NCBI RefSeq assembly: GCF_000832985.1
Contig: NZ_CP009921.1
Span: forward strand, 124,001 to 188,000
From: Priestia megaterium NBRC 15308 = ATCC 14581
GTDB taxonomy: Bacteria > Bacillota > Bacilli > Bacillales > Bacillaceae_H
Direction of reading: 5' to 3'
DNA: 64,000 bases
Made by a program: the position numbers and the translations under genes. Positions 7,920-16,975 of the stretch are shown here, one piece after another (the first letter of the stretch is position 1; every line of letters starts with the position of its first letter). The notes below the pieces were generated by a model. That model was not told the DNA's origin. It was given only the letters and a program-made list of their open reading frames with translations, and made no database searches.

Positions 7920-9743
7920 GTGAGGCTCTTGCGAAGCCCAAAAATCGTATTAGGAAATCTAGCATCTCACAGTAACAAAGCAGGATATAAATACAAAAAA
8001 TTATATCGAAATCTGTATAACCCATTATTTTTTCTTGATGCCTATCAAAATATATACGCCAGCGAAGGAAACATGACTGCTGGAACAGATGGAAAGACCA
8101 TTGACGGAATGTCTACAGAAAGAATCTCAGCACTAATTGATAAGTTACGAGATTATTCTTACCAACCAAAACCAGTAAGAAGAGTTTATATTCCAAAGAA
8201 AAATGGAAAAAAGCGTCCGTTGGGCATACCTTCCGTAGAAGATAAGTTAGTTCAAGAAGTCATCAAAAACCTATTACAATCCATCTATGAACCAACCTTT
8301 AGTAAGTTCTCTCATGGCTTTCGCCCTGAAAAAAGTTGCCATACAGCACTAATTCAGGTCAAAGGAACCTTTACTGGGAGTAGATGGTTCATTGAAGGTG
8401 ATATCGAAGGTTTTTTCGACAATATTAATCATCATATCCTTATCCATACCCTAAGGAAGAGGATAGATGATGAACAATTTATTTCGCTTATATGGAAGTT
8501 CCTTAGAGCCGGATATTTAGAGGAATGGAAGTTTCATAAAACGTTTAGTGGTGCACCACAAGGTGGTATTCTTAGCCCTTTACTAGCAAATATTTATCTA
8601 AATGAGTTAGATAATTTTATAAATCGGTATAAGTCAACTTTTGATGTAGGAAAAGTTAGAAGGATAAACCCAGCTTATTCTAAAATACAACATCAAATAA
8701 ACAGGGTTAAGAAAGAACTGAGGGAATCCAAGGAAATAGATGAAGTACGGGAAAAAGAATTAACCAATAAGGTACATGAGTTGTTAGCTGAAAGAGAACG
8801 TATTCCTCAACGATATCCGATGGATGAGAATTATAAACGAATCCAATATGTTAGATATGCAGATGACTTTCTCATTGGAGTTATTGGAAGCAAGGAAGAT
8901 GCGTACAAGGTAAAAAAAGACATTGCTAATTTCTTGAAATCAGAACTTAAGCTAACATTATCCGAGGAGAAAACACTTATAACAAATACGAGGCATAAGG
9001 CTCGATTTTTAGGATATGACGTTAAAGTTTTGCGAGATTTTCACTCTAAACGACGAAGCGATGGAATAAAAACAAGAGCATTCTCGTTAAAATGTGAACT
9101 ATATATGCCTACTGATCTTGTTTATAGTCGCCTGTTTAAAAAAGGGGTAATAAAGGTCAACCAAAAGACAGGTCAATGGAAACCAATGCACCGTCCAGAG
9201 TTAATTAAATTGGTTCCTCTTGAGATTTTAAGAAACTATAACGCCCAGATACGTGGAACCTATCAATATTACCAACTGGCAGTTAATGTGTGCCATCTAA
9301 ACAGTTATAAGTATCTTCTTGAATATTCTATGTACAAAACCTTAGCAAATAAGTACCGTACTACCTTAGGTAAAGCTAAACAAAAATTTATGGTGAACGG
9401 AATATTCCAAGTCAGTTATATGACAAAGTCCGGTAAGAAAACGGAAGTGCTTTATGATAAGGGATTTCGTAGGAATAAAGCTCCTATAACTAAAAAGGAT
9501 ATAGAAAAACTTCCTTCGGAAGTATCATACCAATCCCGAACATCGCTTATCCAAAGGTTGATGGCTAATCAATGTGAATGGTGTAAGGCTGAAGAAGGCT
9601 CAATGGAAGTTCATCATGTTCGAAAGTTAAAGAACCTTAAAGGGAAAAAGAAATGGGAAAGACAGATGATAGCAAGAAGTCGTAAAACGATGGTACTTTG
9701 TCGAAAGTGTCATCATGACCTGCATAATGGGAAGCTAGACTGA
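7920..9743 (+). CDS. group II intron reverse transcriptase/maturase with HNH endonuclease
   Basis: About 607 residues. Reverse transcriptase blocks are clear: RPLGIPSVEDKLVQEVIK, FSHGFRPEKSCHTAL, GAPQGGILSPLLANIYLNEL and the catalytic YVRYADDFLIG. A maturase X region follows, then a C-terminal HNH zinc module with CEWC, EVHHVRKL and CRKCHHDLHNG. It should assist splicing and drive retrohoming. There is no ATG near the N-terminus; GTG 7920 gives MRLLRSPKIVLGNL after GGAAGGGG, while TTG 7908 adds four residues, so the start is uncertain. Confidence 0.93.
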   Translation: MRLLRSPKIVLGNLASHSNKAGYKYKKLYRNLYNPLFFLDAYQNIYASEGNMTAGTDGKTIDGMSTERISALIDKLRDYSYQPKPVRRVYIPKKNGKKRPLGIPSVEDKLVQEVIKNLLQSIYEPTFSKFSHGFRPEKSCHTALIQVKGTFTGSRWFIEGDIEGFFDNINHHILIHTLRKRIDDEQFISLIWKFLRAGYLEEWKFHKTFSGAPQGGILSPLLANIYLNELDNFINRYKSTFDVGKVRRINPAYSKIQHQINRVKKELRESKEIDEVREKELTNKVHELLAERERIPQRYPMDENYKRIQYVRYADDFLIGVIGSKEDAYKVKKDIANFLKSELKLTLSEEKTLITNTRHKARFLGYDVKVLRDFHSKRRSDGIKTRAFSLKCELYMPTDLVYSRLFKKGVIKVNQKTGQWKPMHRPELIKLVPLEILRNYNAQIRGTYQYYQLAVNVCHLNSYKYLLEYSMYKTLANKYRTTLGKAKQKFMVNGIFQVSYMTKSGKKTEVLYDKGFRRNKAPITKKDIEKLPSEVSYQSRTSLIQRLMANQCEWCKAEEGSMEVHHVRKLKNLKGKKKWERQMIARSRKTMVLCRKCHHDLHNGKLD

Positions 9744-9752
9744 AAAGATGGA

Positions 9753-9786
9753 GAGCCGTATACCTTGAGAGGGGTACGTACGGTTC
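9753..9786 (+). ncRNA. group II intron domain V
   Basis: A 34-base hairpin beginning GAGCCGTA and closing TACGGTTC, with the AGC catalytic triad at its base and a TTGA loop region. Length and sequence fit bacterial domain V. It lies 10 bases after the maturase stop. Confidence 0.9.
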
Positions 9787-9847
9787 GGGGGGGAGTTCTC
9801 GGAAACCTAAGACCGAGAGGTCTTAAGGCGCCGGGTTCTTACCCTAC

Positions 9848-10759
9848 AATATGCCAGCGATTGAAGGAATGGCAAACATTATCACGGTTTGTCTAGGACG
9901 AAATATACGCTTTAATTTAGTGATTCAAGCCTATCCGCAGCTCAAAAATAAATATGGTGAAGACGCAGCTACGATTGAAGGGAACTGCGGAAATACTATT
10001 TATATTTTAACGAATAACTATGAAACAGCACAAGAAATTTCAAAGAAGTTAGGAGACGGGACCATCAATTCTACGTCTCGAAGTGGAAAGACCTTATCAA
10101 CGGATAAAAATAAGACGGAGGGTGTGGATGCCAAGCCATTATTAACACCCAATGAGCTGATGGAACTGAAAGAAGGGGAAAGCGTCGTGGTGCGTGTCGT
10201 CAAACGTCAAGACCAATCACGCCGGCGTATCAAAGCTCATCCCATTCATAATACAGGGAAAACCGCACTTAAATACCGATGGGAATATCTTGGAGATGAT
10301 TTTAACACGGATCGTTCACTGTTAGACATTGATATTGAATCCTTGCATAAGGAAGTGAATCCAAGAGAGTTAGCCATTGAAAACTTCTTCTCCTTCCAAA
10401 AACAAGCCAAACAAGAGCCAGAACCAGTGAAAGGGGAAGAGTTACAAGAAAAAGCATCTGTAGAAGAGAAGGATCAACCTTTTGCGGATGTGAATCGCGA
10501 AAACTGGAAAAGCCAAACGGTTGAAGCATTCTTTTCATTGGATGAAGGAGTATGGACATACATGCAAACCACAGTCGCTCCTTCCTTAGCTATCCCAGTG
10601 GAGGTATTTAAACAACAATCTATGGGTGCCTTTTACGATGAGTTTATGGGATCATCTTATACAGATCAGTTGGATGAACAAGATTATCAGCTAATTGAAG
10701 AAACGATCAATAAGATCTTAATAACGTGTGAACAAGATAAAGAACATGCCAAAAACTAA
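9848..10759 (+). CDS. VirD4-type coupling protein, exon 2 (residues 570-872)
   Basis: Second exon, 303 residues plus stop, in frame with exon 1 after splicing. It supplies NMPAIEGMANIITVCLGRN and the sensor-like FNLVIQAYPQLKNKYGE and CGNTIYILTNNYETAQEISKKLG, the conserved C-terminal half of the TraG/VirD4 ATPase fold. The last 120 residues are an acidic, helical tail that probably contacts relaxase or cargo. An ATG at 9851 is only an internal methionine; without intron removal this part would not be fused to the Walker A domain. Confidence 0.9.
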   Translation, partial: NMPAIEGMANIITVCLGRNIRFNLVIQAYPQLKNKYGEDAATIEGNCGNTIYILTNNYETAQEISKKLGDGTINSTSRSGKTLSTDKNKTEGVDAKPLLTPNELMELKEGESVVVRVVKRQDQSRRRIKAHPIHNTGKTALKYRWEYLGDDFNTDRSLLDIDIESLHKEVNPRELAIENFFSFQKQAKQEPEPVKGEELQEKASVEEKDQPFADVNRENWKSQTVEAFFSLDEGVWTYMQTTVAPSLAIPVEVFKQQSMGAFYDEFMGSSYTDQLDEQDYQLIEETINKILITCEQDKEHAKN

Positions 10760-10784
10760 CGTATATTAAAGGAGGAGAAACGGA

Positions 10785-10991
10785 ATGAGAGCTATTTCAA
10801 AGGAATTAGAACAGATGTTAGAGGCGTATTCGCCTCTTGTACAGGAAGGAAGACAGATCGCCATTGGGTTGTTAGATGGAACGGTCCATCTTGAAAAAGG
10901 AAGAAAGGGAGAAGCACCAATTCAAATTCGTGTTTCTCTTCTCGATCAGCGATTAAACATGACAGTAGATGCCTTATTTCAAGGGTTGTGA
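10785..10991 (+). CDS. small hypothetical transfer protein
   Basis: A 68-residue soluble protein with good ribosome site (AAAGGAGGAG, ending about 8 bases before the ATG). It has a helical N-terminus (AISKELEQMLEAY) and a beta-like second half (IAIGLLDGTVHLEKG). No family recognised. It lies between the coupling protein and the VirB6-like gene in the operon. Confidence 0.65.
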   Translation: MRAISKELEQMLEAYSPLVQEGRQIAIGLLDGTVHLEKGRKGEAPIQIRVSLLDQRLNMTVDALFQGL

Positions 10992-11014
10992 GAGTGTAGA
11001 AAGGAGGCAAGAGA

Positions 11015-13876
11015 ATGAAAAATGAAGAGATTCTGAAAAAGCTACATGAATTTGCCGATTACCTTGATAAAGGAAACATTGCTTCGTATTTATTGAGAAA
11101 AATAGGGTGGGGCATTATACAAGTACTATCTTTTCTCGTGGATAGTTTAGAAGGGATTACAGACAAGGTATTAGGCATTAAGCTCTTTTTTAATTCACCT
11201 GCGATTCAAGATTTCATTAAAGAGATCCAGCCGTTTCTCTATATCTTGTGGGCATTTTCCTTCCTGTATATCGGTTATATGTTAATCATCCATAAAAAAG
11301 TTAATCGAGAACAAATCATGATTAACATTTTTATTTCAATGGCTGTGTTGCTTTTATTAAACACAGGTATGGTAAAAGCTGATAGATTTACCGATCAAGC
11401 CATTGATGCGGTTGATTTAGATGGAGATAGTACTGTTAGTGAAAAGATTATTAAACAAAATATAACCGATGTCGCTCAATTTGATGTGAATGGGTGGAAG
11501 ACACCTAAACTGAAAGAACCCAATAAAGTACCACAAAATCGTATTCAGATGATTGATATTACTGAGAAAATAGATGATAAGTTTAAAATAGGAGAAGATA
11601 AAGAGATAAGTAAAGAAGGGCGGGAAATTTTAACTCATAAAGCTGCCATTACCCCTGATGGAAAAGAAGGGTTAGTAGAGCTTGAAAATGGATGGTTTGA
11701 TTTCTTTCCAGAGCTTTACTATCGCTGGCACTGGAACTTTTGGACGATTGCTATTTCTCTTTTTGTCACAGGCATGACGATGCTGTTTATATCTATTAAA
11801 CTAGCAAAGTTATGCTATGAGCTAGGGTTTAATGCAATTTTGGCTCAGTTAGTAGCCCCTGCGGATGTAGGAGATGGACAAAAGTTAAAAACTGTTCTAC
11901 AAAACATATTGAATACGTTCCTAGTGATTATTATGATTTTCATTTCGATGAAAGTCTATCTGATAGGCATGACTTATATAGCTGAACACACGGAAGGTGT
12001 CACAACGCTTATTCTTCAGATTGCCTTTAGTATTGCAGTTGTAGATGGACCGGTCATGTGTGAGCGTCTTTTCGGAATTGATGCGGGACTCAAAAGTGGT
12101 TGGGGGGCTGTCGCAGGCGGTCTTGCGATGATGAAAGGAATAGAAAGCACTATGAATGGTGCGAAAGGGACATTCAAAAATGCAACAGATCTTGCAAAAG
12201 GGATTGGAGGTCTTGGAAAAGGTGCAGCTGGCAGTGCTCTTCAAGCTGCCGCAGGTCTTGGAGGGCTTGGTAAAGGATTAGTAGGAAGTAAAGGGAATAA
12301 CGGCCAACAATCCAGTCTACATGAAGAAATGAAAAAAGCCGGAGTCGGAGGAGGAAATGGAAAAGATGCTTCTAAAGGACAACAGGGAGGAGATATGAAG
12401 CAAGGAGCCGCAACCGGCAGAGAATCCGGTCAACAAGAAGGTGGACAAAAAGGGAATGTTAACTACGCCCAAGGAAAAGGGGAGCAACAAGGAAATACAG
12501 CCATCGCAGGAAATGGAGGGGCTTCCCTTCATGAAGAAATGAAGGCCTCTGGTTATGATGATAACAGCTCAAGTGAAGGAACATCTTCTAGTGTAGAAAA
12601 CGGAGGAGCTTCTCTTCACGGGGAAATGGCGGCTTCTGGTTATGATGACAACAGCTCAAGTGAAGGAACATCTTCTAGTGTAGAAAACGGAGGAGCTTCT
12701 CTTCACGAGGAAATGGTGGCTTCTGGTTATGATGACAACAGCTCAAGTGAAGGAACATCTTCTAGTGTAGAAAACGGGGGAGCTTCTCTTCAAGAGGAAA
12801 TGGCGGCTTCTGGTTACGATGATAACAGCTCAAGTGAGGGAACATTTTCTAGTGTAGAAAATGGAGGAGTTTCTCTTCAAGAGGAAATGGCGGCTTCTGG
12901 TTACGATGATAACAGCTCAAGTGAGGGAACATCTTCTACAGTAGAAAGTGGAGGAGCTTCCCTTCAAGAGGAAATGGCGGCTTCTGGAAATAGTGGAAGC
13001 CGAAGTGAAAGCAGCTCCTCTATAGGAAGCGTAAGTACACCTATTCAAGAGGAGATTCAAACTTCCGGTTATAGTGGCAGCCCAAGTGAAGGCGGTTCTT
13101 CTATAGGAAGTGTAAGTACACCCGTTCAAGAGGAGATCCAAACTTCCGGTTATGGTGGAAGCCGAAGTGAAAGCAGCTCCTCTATAGGAAGCGTAAGTAC
13201 ACCTATTCAAGAGGAGATTCAAACTTCCGGTTATAGTGGCAGCCCAAGTGAAGGCGGTTCTTCTATAGGAAGTGTAAGTACACCTGTTCAAGAGGAGATC
13301 CAAACTTCCGGTTATGGTGGAAGCCGAAGTGAAAGCAGCTCCTCTATAGGAAGCGTAAGTACACCTATTCAAGAGGAGATTCAAACTTCCGGTTATAGTG
13401 AAAGTCCAAGTGAAAGCAGTTCTTCTATAGGAAGCGTAAGTACGCCTGTTCAAGAGGAGATCCAAACTTCCGGTTATAGTGGCAGCCCAAGTGAAAGCAG
13501 CTCTTCTATAGGAAGTACAAAGGTTCCTTCATCAATAAATGAACCTTCTATTACGATGCCGAGAGACATGGATCAGGCACAAAGACAAGTGGCAACTACC
13601 CAAGAACCTCGTCAGGTAAAAGAAACCATCAAGCAAGATCAGGTTCCTGCTTCCACAAGTGATATTCCAATGCCACATCAACATCGGACAGAAACGCGGA
13701 ATATCGCCCATGTCGTGCGTGATAATGTTAAAGGGAAAATAGGAAACGTTAAGAACCGAATTGAAAGCTCACCAACGCTTCATAAGACAAAGCGCTCGTA
13801 TCAAATCGGGCGTAATACGGGGCAAGATTTACGTAAACTTGTGTCTAAGAAACAAAAGAAATTAGATGAGAAGTAA
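11015..13876 (+). CDS. VirB6/TrbL-like polytopic channel protein with repeat-rich tail
   Basis: A 953-residue protein. The first 370 residues hold about six membrane helices (near 72-92, 100-118, 243-264, 290-312, 316-350), matching the VirB6/TrbL inner-membrane channel component. Residues 385-425 are Gly/Ala rich, then residues 501-835 are tandem repeats of 29 and 27 residues with the shared core (L/I)QEE(M/I)..SGY, followed by a basic tail (KGKIGNVKNRIESS). ATG 11015 has AAAGGAGG upstream. The long Ser/Gly repeat tail is unusual for the family and probably lies outside the membrane. Repeat number may vary between strains. Confidence 0.8.
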   Translation: MKNEEILKKLHEFADYLDKGNIASYLLRKIGWGIIQVLSFLVDSLEGITDKVLGIKLFFNSPAIQDFIKEIQPFLYILWAFSFLYIGYMLIIHKKVNREQIMINIFISMAVLLLLNTGMVKADRFTDQAIDAVDLDGDSTVSEKIIKQNITDVAQFDVNGWKTPKLKEPNKVPQNRIQMIDITEKIDDKFKIGEDKEISKEGREILTHKAAITPDGKEGLVELENGWFDFFPELYYRWHWNFWTIAISLFVTGMTMLFISIKLAKLCYELGFNAILAQLVAPADVGDGQKLKTVLQNILNTFLVIIMIFISMKVYLIGMTYIAEHTEGVTTLILQIAFSIAVVDGPVMCERLFGIDAGLKSGWGAVAGGLAMMKGIESTMNGAKGTFKNATDLAKGIGGLGKGAAGSALQAAAGLGGLGKGLVGSKGNNGQQSSLHEEMKKAGVGGGNGKDASKGQQGGDMKQGAATGRESGQQEGGQKGNVNYAQGKGEQQGNTAIAGNGGASLHEEMKASGYDDNSSSEGTSSSVENGGASLHGEMAASGYDDNSSSEGTSSSVENGGASLHEEMVASGYDDNSSSEGTSSSVENGGASLQEEMAASGYDDNSSSEGTFSSVENGGVSLQEEMAASGYDDNSSSEGTSSTVESGGASLQEEMAASGNSGSRSESSSSIGSVSTPIQEEIQTSGYSGSPSEGGSSIGSVSTPVQEEIQTSGYGGSRSESSSSIGSVSTPIQEEIQTSGYSGSPSEGGSSIGSVSTPVQEEIQTSGYGGSRSESSSSIGSVSTPIQEEIQTSGYSESPSESSSSIGSVSTPVQEEIQTSGYSGSPSESSSSIGSTKVPSSINEPSITMPRDMDQAQRQVATTQEPRQVKETIKQDQVPASTSDIPMPHQHRTETRNIAHVVRDNVKGKIGNVKNRIESSPTLHKTKRSYQIGRNTGQDLRKLVSKKQKKLDEK
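12515..13518 (+). repeat. in-frame tandem repeats, 87-bp and 81-bp units
   Basis: Two families lie side by side within one gene. Family A has six units of about 87 bp (GGASLHEEM..SGYDDN), the sixth a hybrid. Family B has six units of 81 bp (STP(I/V)QEEIQTSGY) arranged as alternating I and V forms, so a 162-bp dimer is repeated. Near-identity at DNA level suggests recent unequal recombination. Confidence 0.95.
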
Positions 13877-13897
13877 CGGGCGTTACTTCTCTTTTTT
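13868..13897 (+). terminator. hairpin terminator overlapping a stop codon
   Basis: GAGAAGTAAC (13868-13877) pairs perfectly with GTTACTTCTC (13882-13891), followed by six Ts. The stem includes the stop codon of the VirB6-like gene, so translating ribosomes would melt it; it is a second intra-operon attenuation point. Confidence 0.75.
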
Positions 13898-13916
13898 ATG
13901 GAAAGGAGATTCCTAG

Positions 13917-14207
13917 ATGGCAAACTATACAATTCCCAAAGAGATTTCAACGGAATTGAAGATTAATAAATCGCTTTATTTATTTGATTTGTTGTTTATC
14001 ATCGGCTTATTACTTTTCACGATGATGTTACGCTATTTTATTCATCCGATGCTCCATATTCCGTTTTACGTGTTTATGGGCATATTTGGTCTGATTATGA
14101 TTCTTCGACCCTTAACCAATCCTCAAAAACGGATGTATGAAATCTTATTACTCACGATGGTACGCAAGAAAAGCACCTATTGCGCCATTGATCGGGATTA
14201 TGAATAA
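13917..14207 (+). CDS. VirB3/PrgI-like small membrane protein (DUF5592-like)
   Basis: A 96-residue protein with two adjacent membrane helices (about 22-42 and 48-66) near the N-terminus and a basic C-terminal part ending IDRDYE. Size, topology and position directly before TrsD- and VirB4-like genes fit the VirB3/PrgI/TrsC position in Gram-positive systems; the DUF5592 label is from memory. The ribosome site AAAGGAGATT lies 7 bases upstream. Confidence 0.7.
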   Translation: MANYTIPKEISTELKINKSLYLFDLLFIIGLLLFTMMLRYFIHPMLHIPFYVFMGIFGLIMILRPLTNPQKRMYEILLLTMVRKKSTYCAIDRDYE

Positions 14208-14221
14208 AGGAGGGTTACCAC

Positions 14222-14866
14222 ATGGCGATATTTGATGAAAAGGAGATCCAAAAACAAGCAGCACGTTCCTCAAAAAAACTTTTTCCTTTTAGTCGTGAAG
14301 GGTCAAAAGGAGAAATAAAAAAGAAAAAGGAAAAACCGCCAGAAATTAAAAAGAGTGTAACGGATATTATTCCAATTATCGATCAAACCAAGAATGGCCT
14401 GTTTGAACTGAAAGAAGAAGGAGGCTATTTTGATATCTGGCAAATTCAAAGTACCGATGTAAACTCATTAAATGAGGAAGATGCGAATCGTCACATTTAT
14501 ATGCTAGCCAAAGGCTATCAAGGGGATGAGAAGTCGCTCAAAGTGGTGTCCTTGAATTTACCTGTATCCACTCAAAAACAACAACAGTTTTTACAGAAGA
14601 AAATCCAACAATCAGAGGATGCCTTATTCCTACGGTTCCTACAGAAAAAATTAAAGGAACTGCAATACTTAGAGTGGGGGCGCACCAATCGTGAATACTT
14701 CCTCTTTCTCTATGGGGACAAGGAAACGGATGTCATCGCCCGTCATGCTCAATTCATGCGTGATGTTCAATCCATTCTGCCTTTATCAACGGTGTCACAA
14801 GAAAAGAAAATTGATTTACTTTATAAACTTTATAATCAAAATGCCAAGCTCGGCAATAAACAATAG
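14222..14866 (+). CDS. TrsD/TraD-family conjugative transfer protein
   Basis: A 214-residue soluble protein resembling TrsD/TraD of pGO1/pSK41-type systems: a basic N-terminal 50 residues, then IIPIIDQTKNGLFELKEEGG, YFDIWQI and a helical C-terminal half (TNREYFLFLYG). These proteins precede the VirB4 ATPase and may form its N-terminal partner. AAAGGAGGGTTACC precedes the ATG. Confidence 0.75.
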   Translation: MAIFDEKEIQKQAARSSKKLFPFSREGSKGEIKKKKEKPPEIKKSVTDIIPIIDQTKNGLFELKEEGGYFDIWQIQSTDVNSLNEEDANRHIYMLAKGYQGDEKSLKVVSLNLPVSTQKQQQFLQKKIQQSEDALFLRFLQKKLKELQYLEWGRTNREYFLFLYGDKETDVIARHAQFMRDVQSILPLSTVSQEKKIDLLYKLYNQNAKLGNKQ

Positions 14867-14882
14867 AGAAGGAGAATGCTTA

Positions 14883-15011
14883 ATGAATAAAAAAATAGAG
14901 GGCTTCACTCATATGCTGCAGCAAGTAGGAGGAACGAAATTAGTGATAGAGGTCGAAAAGGGAAACGTGAATCCTTTTCACCTTGTTCATGAACCTATAG
15001 AGAAACGATAA
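14883..15011 (+). CDS. 42-residue hypothetical protein
   Basis: A short reading frame with AGAAGGAGAATG upstream, starting at ATG 14883 and wedged between the TrsD-like and VirB4 genes. The peptide (MNKKIEGFTHMLQQVGG...) has a helical N-terminus and a beta-like middle (TKLVIEVEKG). No family recognised. Confidence 0.55.
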   Translation: MNKKIEGFTHMLQQVGGTKLVIEVEKGNVNPFHLVHEPIEKR

Positions 15012-15037
15012 AATCAAGAAGAGAGGATGAAACCAAT

Positions 15038-16972
15038 ATGATGTCTATTCCATTTCGTAAAAAAGAGAAAACGCCTGAACAAGAAAAACAAAAGAAAGGC
15101 TATAACCCACGCTTAATTGCCCAAATTCAGCCGCAAGGAGGCGTGAGCTTCAAAGAAAATCTGACGCGCAATGGTGACGGGTATACCACATGCGTTCATG
15201 TATACGGCTACCCAACCAACGTGAATAACTTCTGGTTAGCCCCGATTATGAATATGCCGAATGCGATTACGACCCTTGATGTGATCAGTGACAACCGTAA
15301 AGAAGTCGTGGCAGCCATTAGTAAAAATATGAGTGAGCAAAACGCTCGTCATATTAATGCAAAAGAAAACATTGATCGAATGGATGCCCAGGAACAATAT
15401 TTAGACATGAAAGACTTGTACCGGCATGTGGTGAATGGCGAAGTCATTAAACGTGTTCACCTTCGTATTTACCTTGCAGCTAAAACGATTCCTGACTTAG
15501 AACAACACGTGAAAGAAGTCATTCATCACCTTGAAACCCATAACTTCCGAGGATCCATTTTCTTAAATGAACAAGAGTATGAATGGGAGTCGATGGTCAC
15601 GCCTTTTCATATTCAAAAGAAATACCCTAATAAGCGAAAAGGAAAGGAAATCCCCGCACTTGCGTTAGCCGGAGGGTTTCCTTTTCATTTTATGAAACTA
15701 GATGACCCTTATGGAACATACCAAGGGACAACAGGAACAGGCGGCAGCGTCATTTTTGATTTGTTTCATAAAGACGAACAGCGAAAAAGTTACAACGCGG
15801 TAATGATTGGACGCATGGGGGCTGGAAAATCGACCTTCCTCAAAAAAGTCACGATGGATAACGCGATCAAAGGCTATAAGATCCGTGGACTAGACATCGT
15901 TGGAGAGTTTAAAGACCTTGTGCAGCAACTGGGAGGAAAGCAGGTTTCTCTTGATGGATCGGAAGGGCAAATTAATCCCCTACAAGTCTATAAAACGGAT
16001 GAAAAAGAGACGCTAAGCTTTACGCATCACTTGTCTAAATTGACCATTTTCTACCGTTTTATTGCGCCCGAAGCAACAGATGCAGAACTCAAAGAATATG
16101 AAAACCTTCTGCGGAAGTTTTATATTGAACGGGAATTATGGGATGAAGAAAAAGGCGATGTCAACAATATTACAAGTCTTCGTCCCGAAGATTATCCCAC
16201 ATTTAGTGATTTTTTAGCATATATTCGCGAAGAACTTTATGCTGACCTTGAAGAAAAGATCCATCATGCTCACTTGGGAGATGGGCGCAGAGATCGATTA
16301 GAGCTCATGGAGCTAAACATTATTAATCTCGTGGAAACCTACGCGAATTTATTTGATGGCATTTCAACGATTGATAATTTCGCAGAGGAACAAATCGTGT
16401 TCTTTTCGCTTCGACACTTATCAAGTTTGAAAAGTGAAATCTTTCAAGCGCAGCTGTTTAATGTGATGAACATGTTGTGGGATAACATGCTCCAACAAGG
16501 AGCTCCTCAAATGGAAGCTTACGGGCGAGGCGAACTTGCCTTTGAAGATGCCATTCGTTACCTTATTGTCATTGACGAGTCTCATCACATCATCAACACA
16601 AGAAAAGGAAATGAACATGCCCTACAGTTTCTAGGTAAATTTAGCCGAGAAGCACGTAAATACTTTGGCGGATTAATCTTTGCGAGTCACTCCATCCGTG
16701 ACTTTGTGCCAGAGGGTTCGGATCAAACAGCCATCGAGGAAATCAAAAAACTATTTGAATTTACGCAGTATAAATTTATCATGCAACAAGACCGAAACAG
16801 CATTGAAACGATTCAACGCGTTTTTGGAACGGGGATCACATCCAGTGAACTTGAGGAGATTCCGAAGCTTGCCACAGGGGATGTGATCTTATCCATTGAT
16901 GCCGTCAAAAACATTCCTTTCCATATCGAAGTGGATGAAGAAGAGAAAGCTCTATACGGAGGAGGTGCGTAA
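15038..16972 (+). CDS. VirB4/TraE-type secretion ATPase
   Basis: A 644-residue conjugation ATPase. Walker A GRMGAGKST lies near residues 257-265, Walker B YLIVIDESHH near 507-516, and the C-terminal part has SREARKYFGGLIFASHSI and FIMQQD as in the TraE/TrsE/VirB4 family. It should energise assembly of the mating channel at the inner face of the membrane. The first 220 residues are the usual N-terminal VirB4 domain. AGAGAGGATG lies upstream of the ATG doublet. No sign of damage; length is normal. Confidence 0.93.
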   Translation: MMSIPFRKKEKTPEQEKQKKGYNPRLIAQIQPQGGVSFKENLTRNGDGYTTCVHVYGYPTNVNNFWLAPIMNMPNAITTLDVISDNRKEVVAAISKNMSEQNARHINAKENIDRMDAQEQYLDMKDLYRHVVNGEVIKRVHLRIYLAAKTIPDLEQHVKEVIHHLETHNFRGSIFLNEQEYEWESMVTPFHIQKKYPNKRKGKEIPALALAGGFPFHFMKLDDPYGTYQGTTGTGGSVIFDLFHKDEQRKSYNAVMIGRMGAGKSTFLKKVTMDNAIKGYKIRGLDIVGEFKDLVQQLGGKQVSLDGSEGQINPLQVYKTDEKETLSFTHHLSKLTIFYRFIAPEATDAELKEYENLLRKFYIERELWDEEKGDVNNITSLRPEDYPTFSDFLAYIREELYADLEEKIHHAHLGDGRRDRLELMELNIINLVETYANLFDGISTIDNFAEEQIVFFSLRHLSSLKSEIFQAQLFNVMNMLWDNMLQQGAPQMEAYGRGELAFEDAIRYLIVIDESHHIINTRKGNEHALQFLGKFSREARKYFGGLIFASHSIRDFVPEGSDQTAIEEIKKLFEFTQYKFIMQQDRNSIETIQRVFGTGITSSELEEIPKLATGDVILSIDAVKNIPFHIEVDEEEKALYGGGA

Positions 16973-16975
16973 GTC

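Larger units (their letters stand above)
7320..9847 (+). mobile_element. group II intron in the coupling-protein gene
   Basis: A 2,528-base ribozyme retroelement. The 5' end GTGCG(CCC) begins at 7320 and the 3' end is TAC at 9847. Removal joins GAATTTGGA to AATATGCCA, giving the conserved coupling-protein motif DEFGNMP in frame, which fixes both splice sites. Domain V is the 34-nt hairpin 9753-9786. TCCAAA at 7535-7540 is complementary to the last six exon bases TTTGGA (7314-7319), a good EBS1/IBS1 pair. A maturase lies in domain IV. The intron is sense-oriented, so transfer would depend on splicing. Confidence 0.95.

Noticed and set aside
12917-13465. Antisense reading frame of 182 codons across the repeats
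   Set aside because: It exists only because the repeat unit lacks stops on that strand; no ribosome site and a monotonous peptide.
12515-13518. Regularly spaced repeats resembling a CRISPR array
   Set aside because: Units are 81 and 87 bases, contiguous without unique spacers, and keep one reading frame with conserved peptides; they are coding minisatellites.
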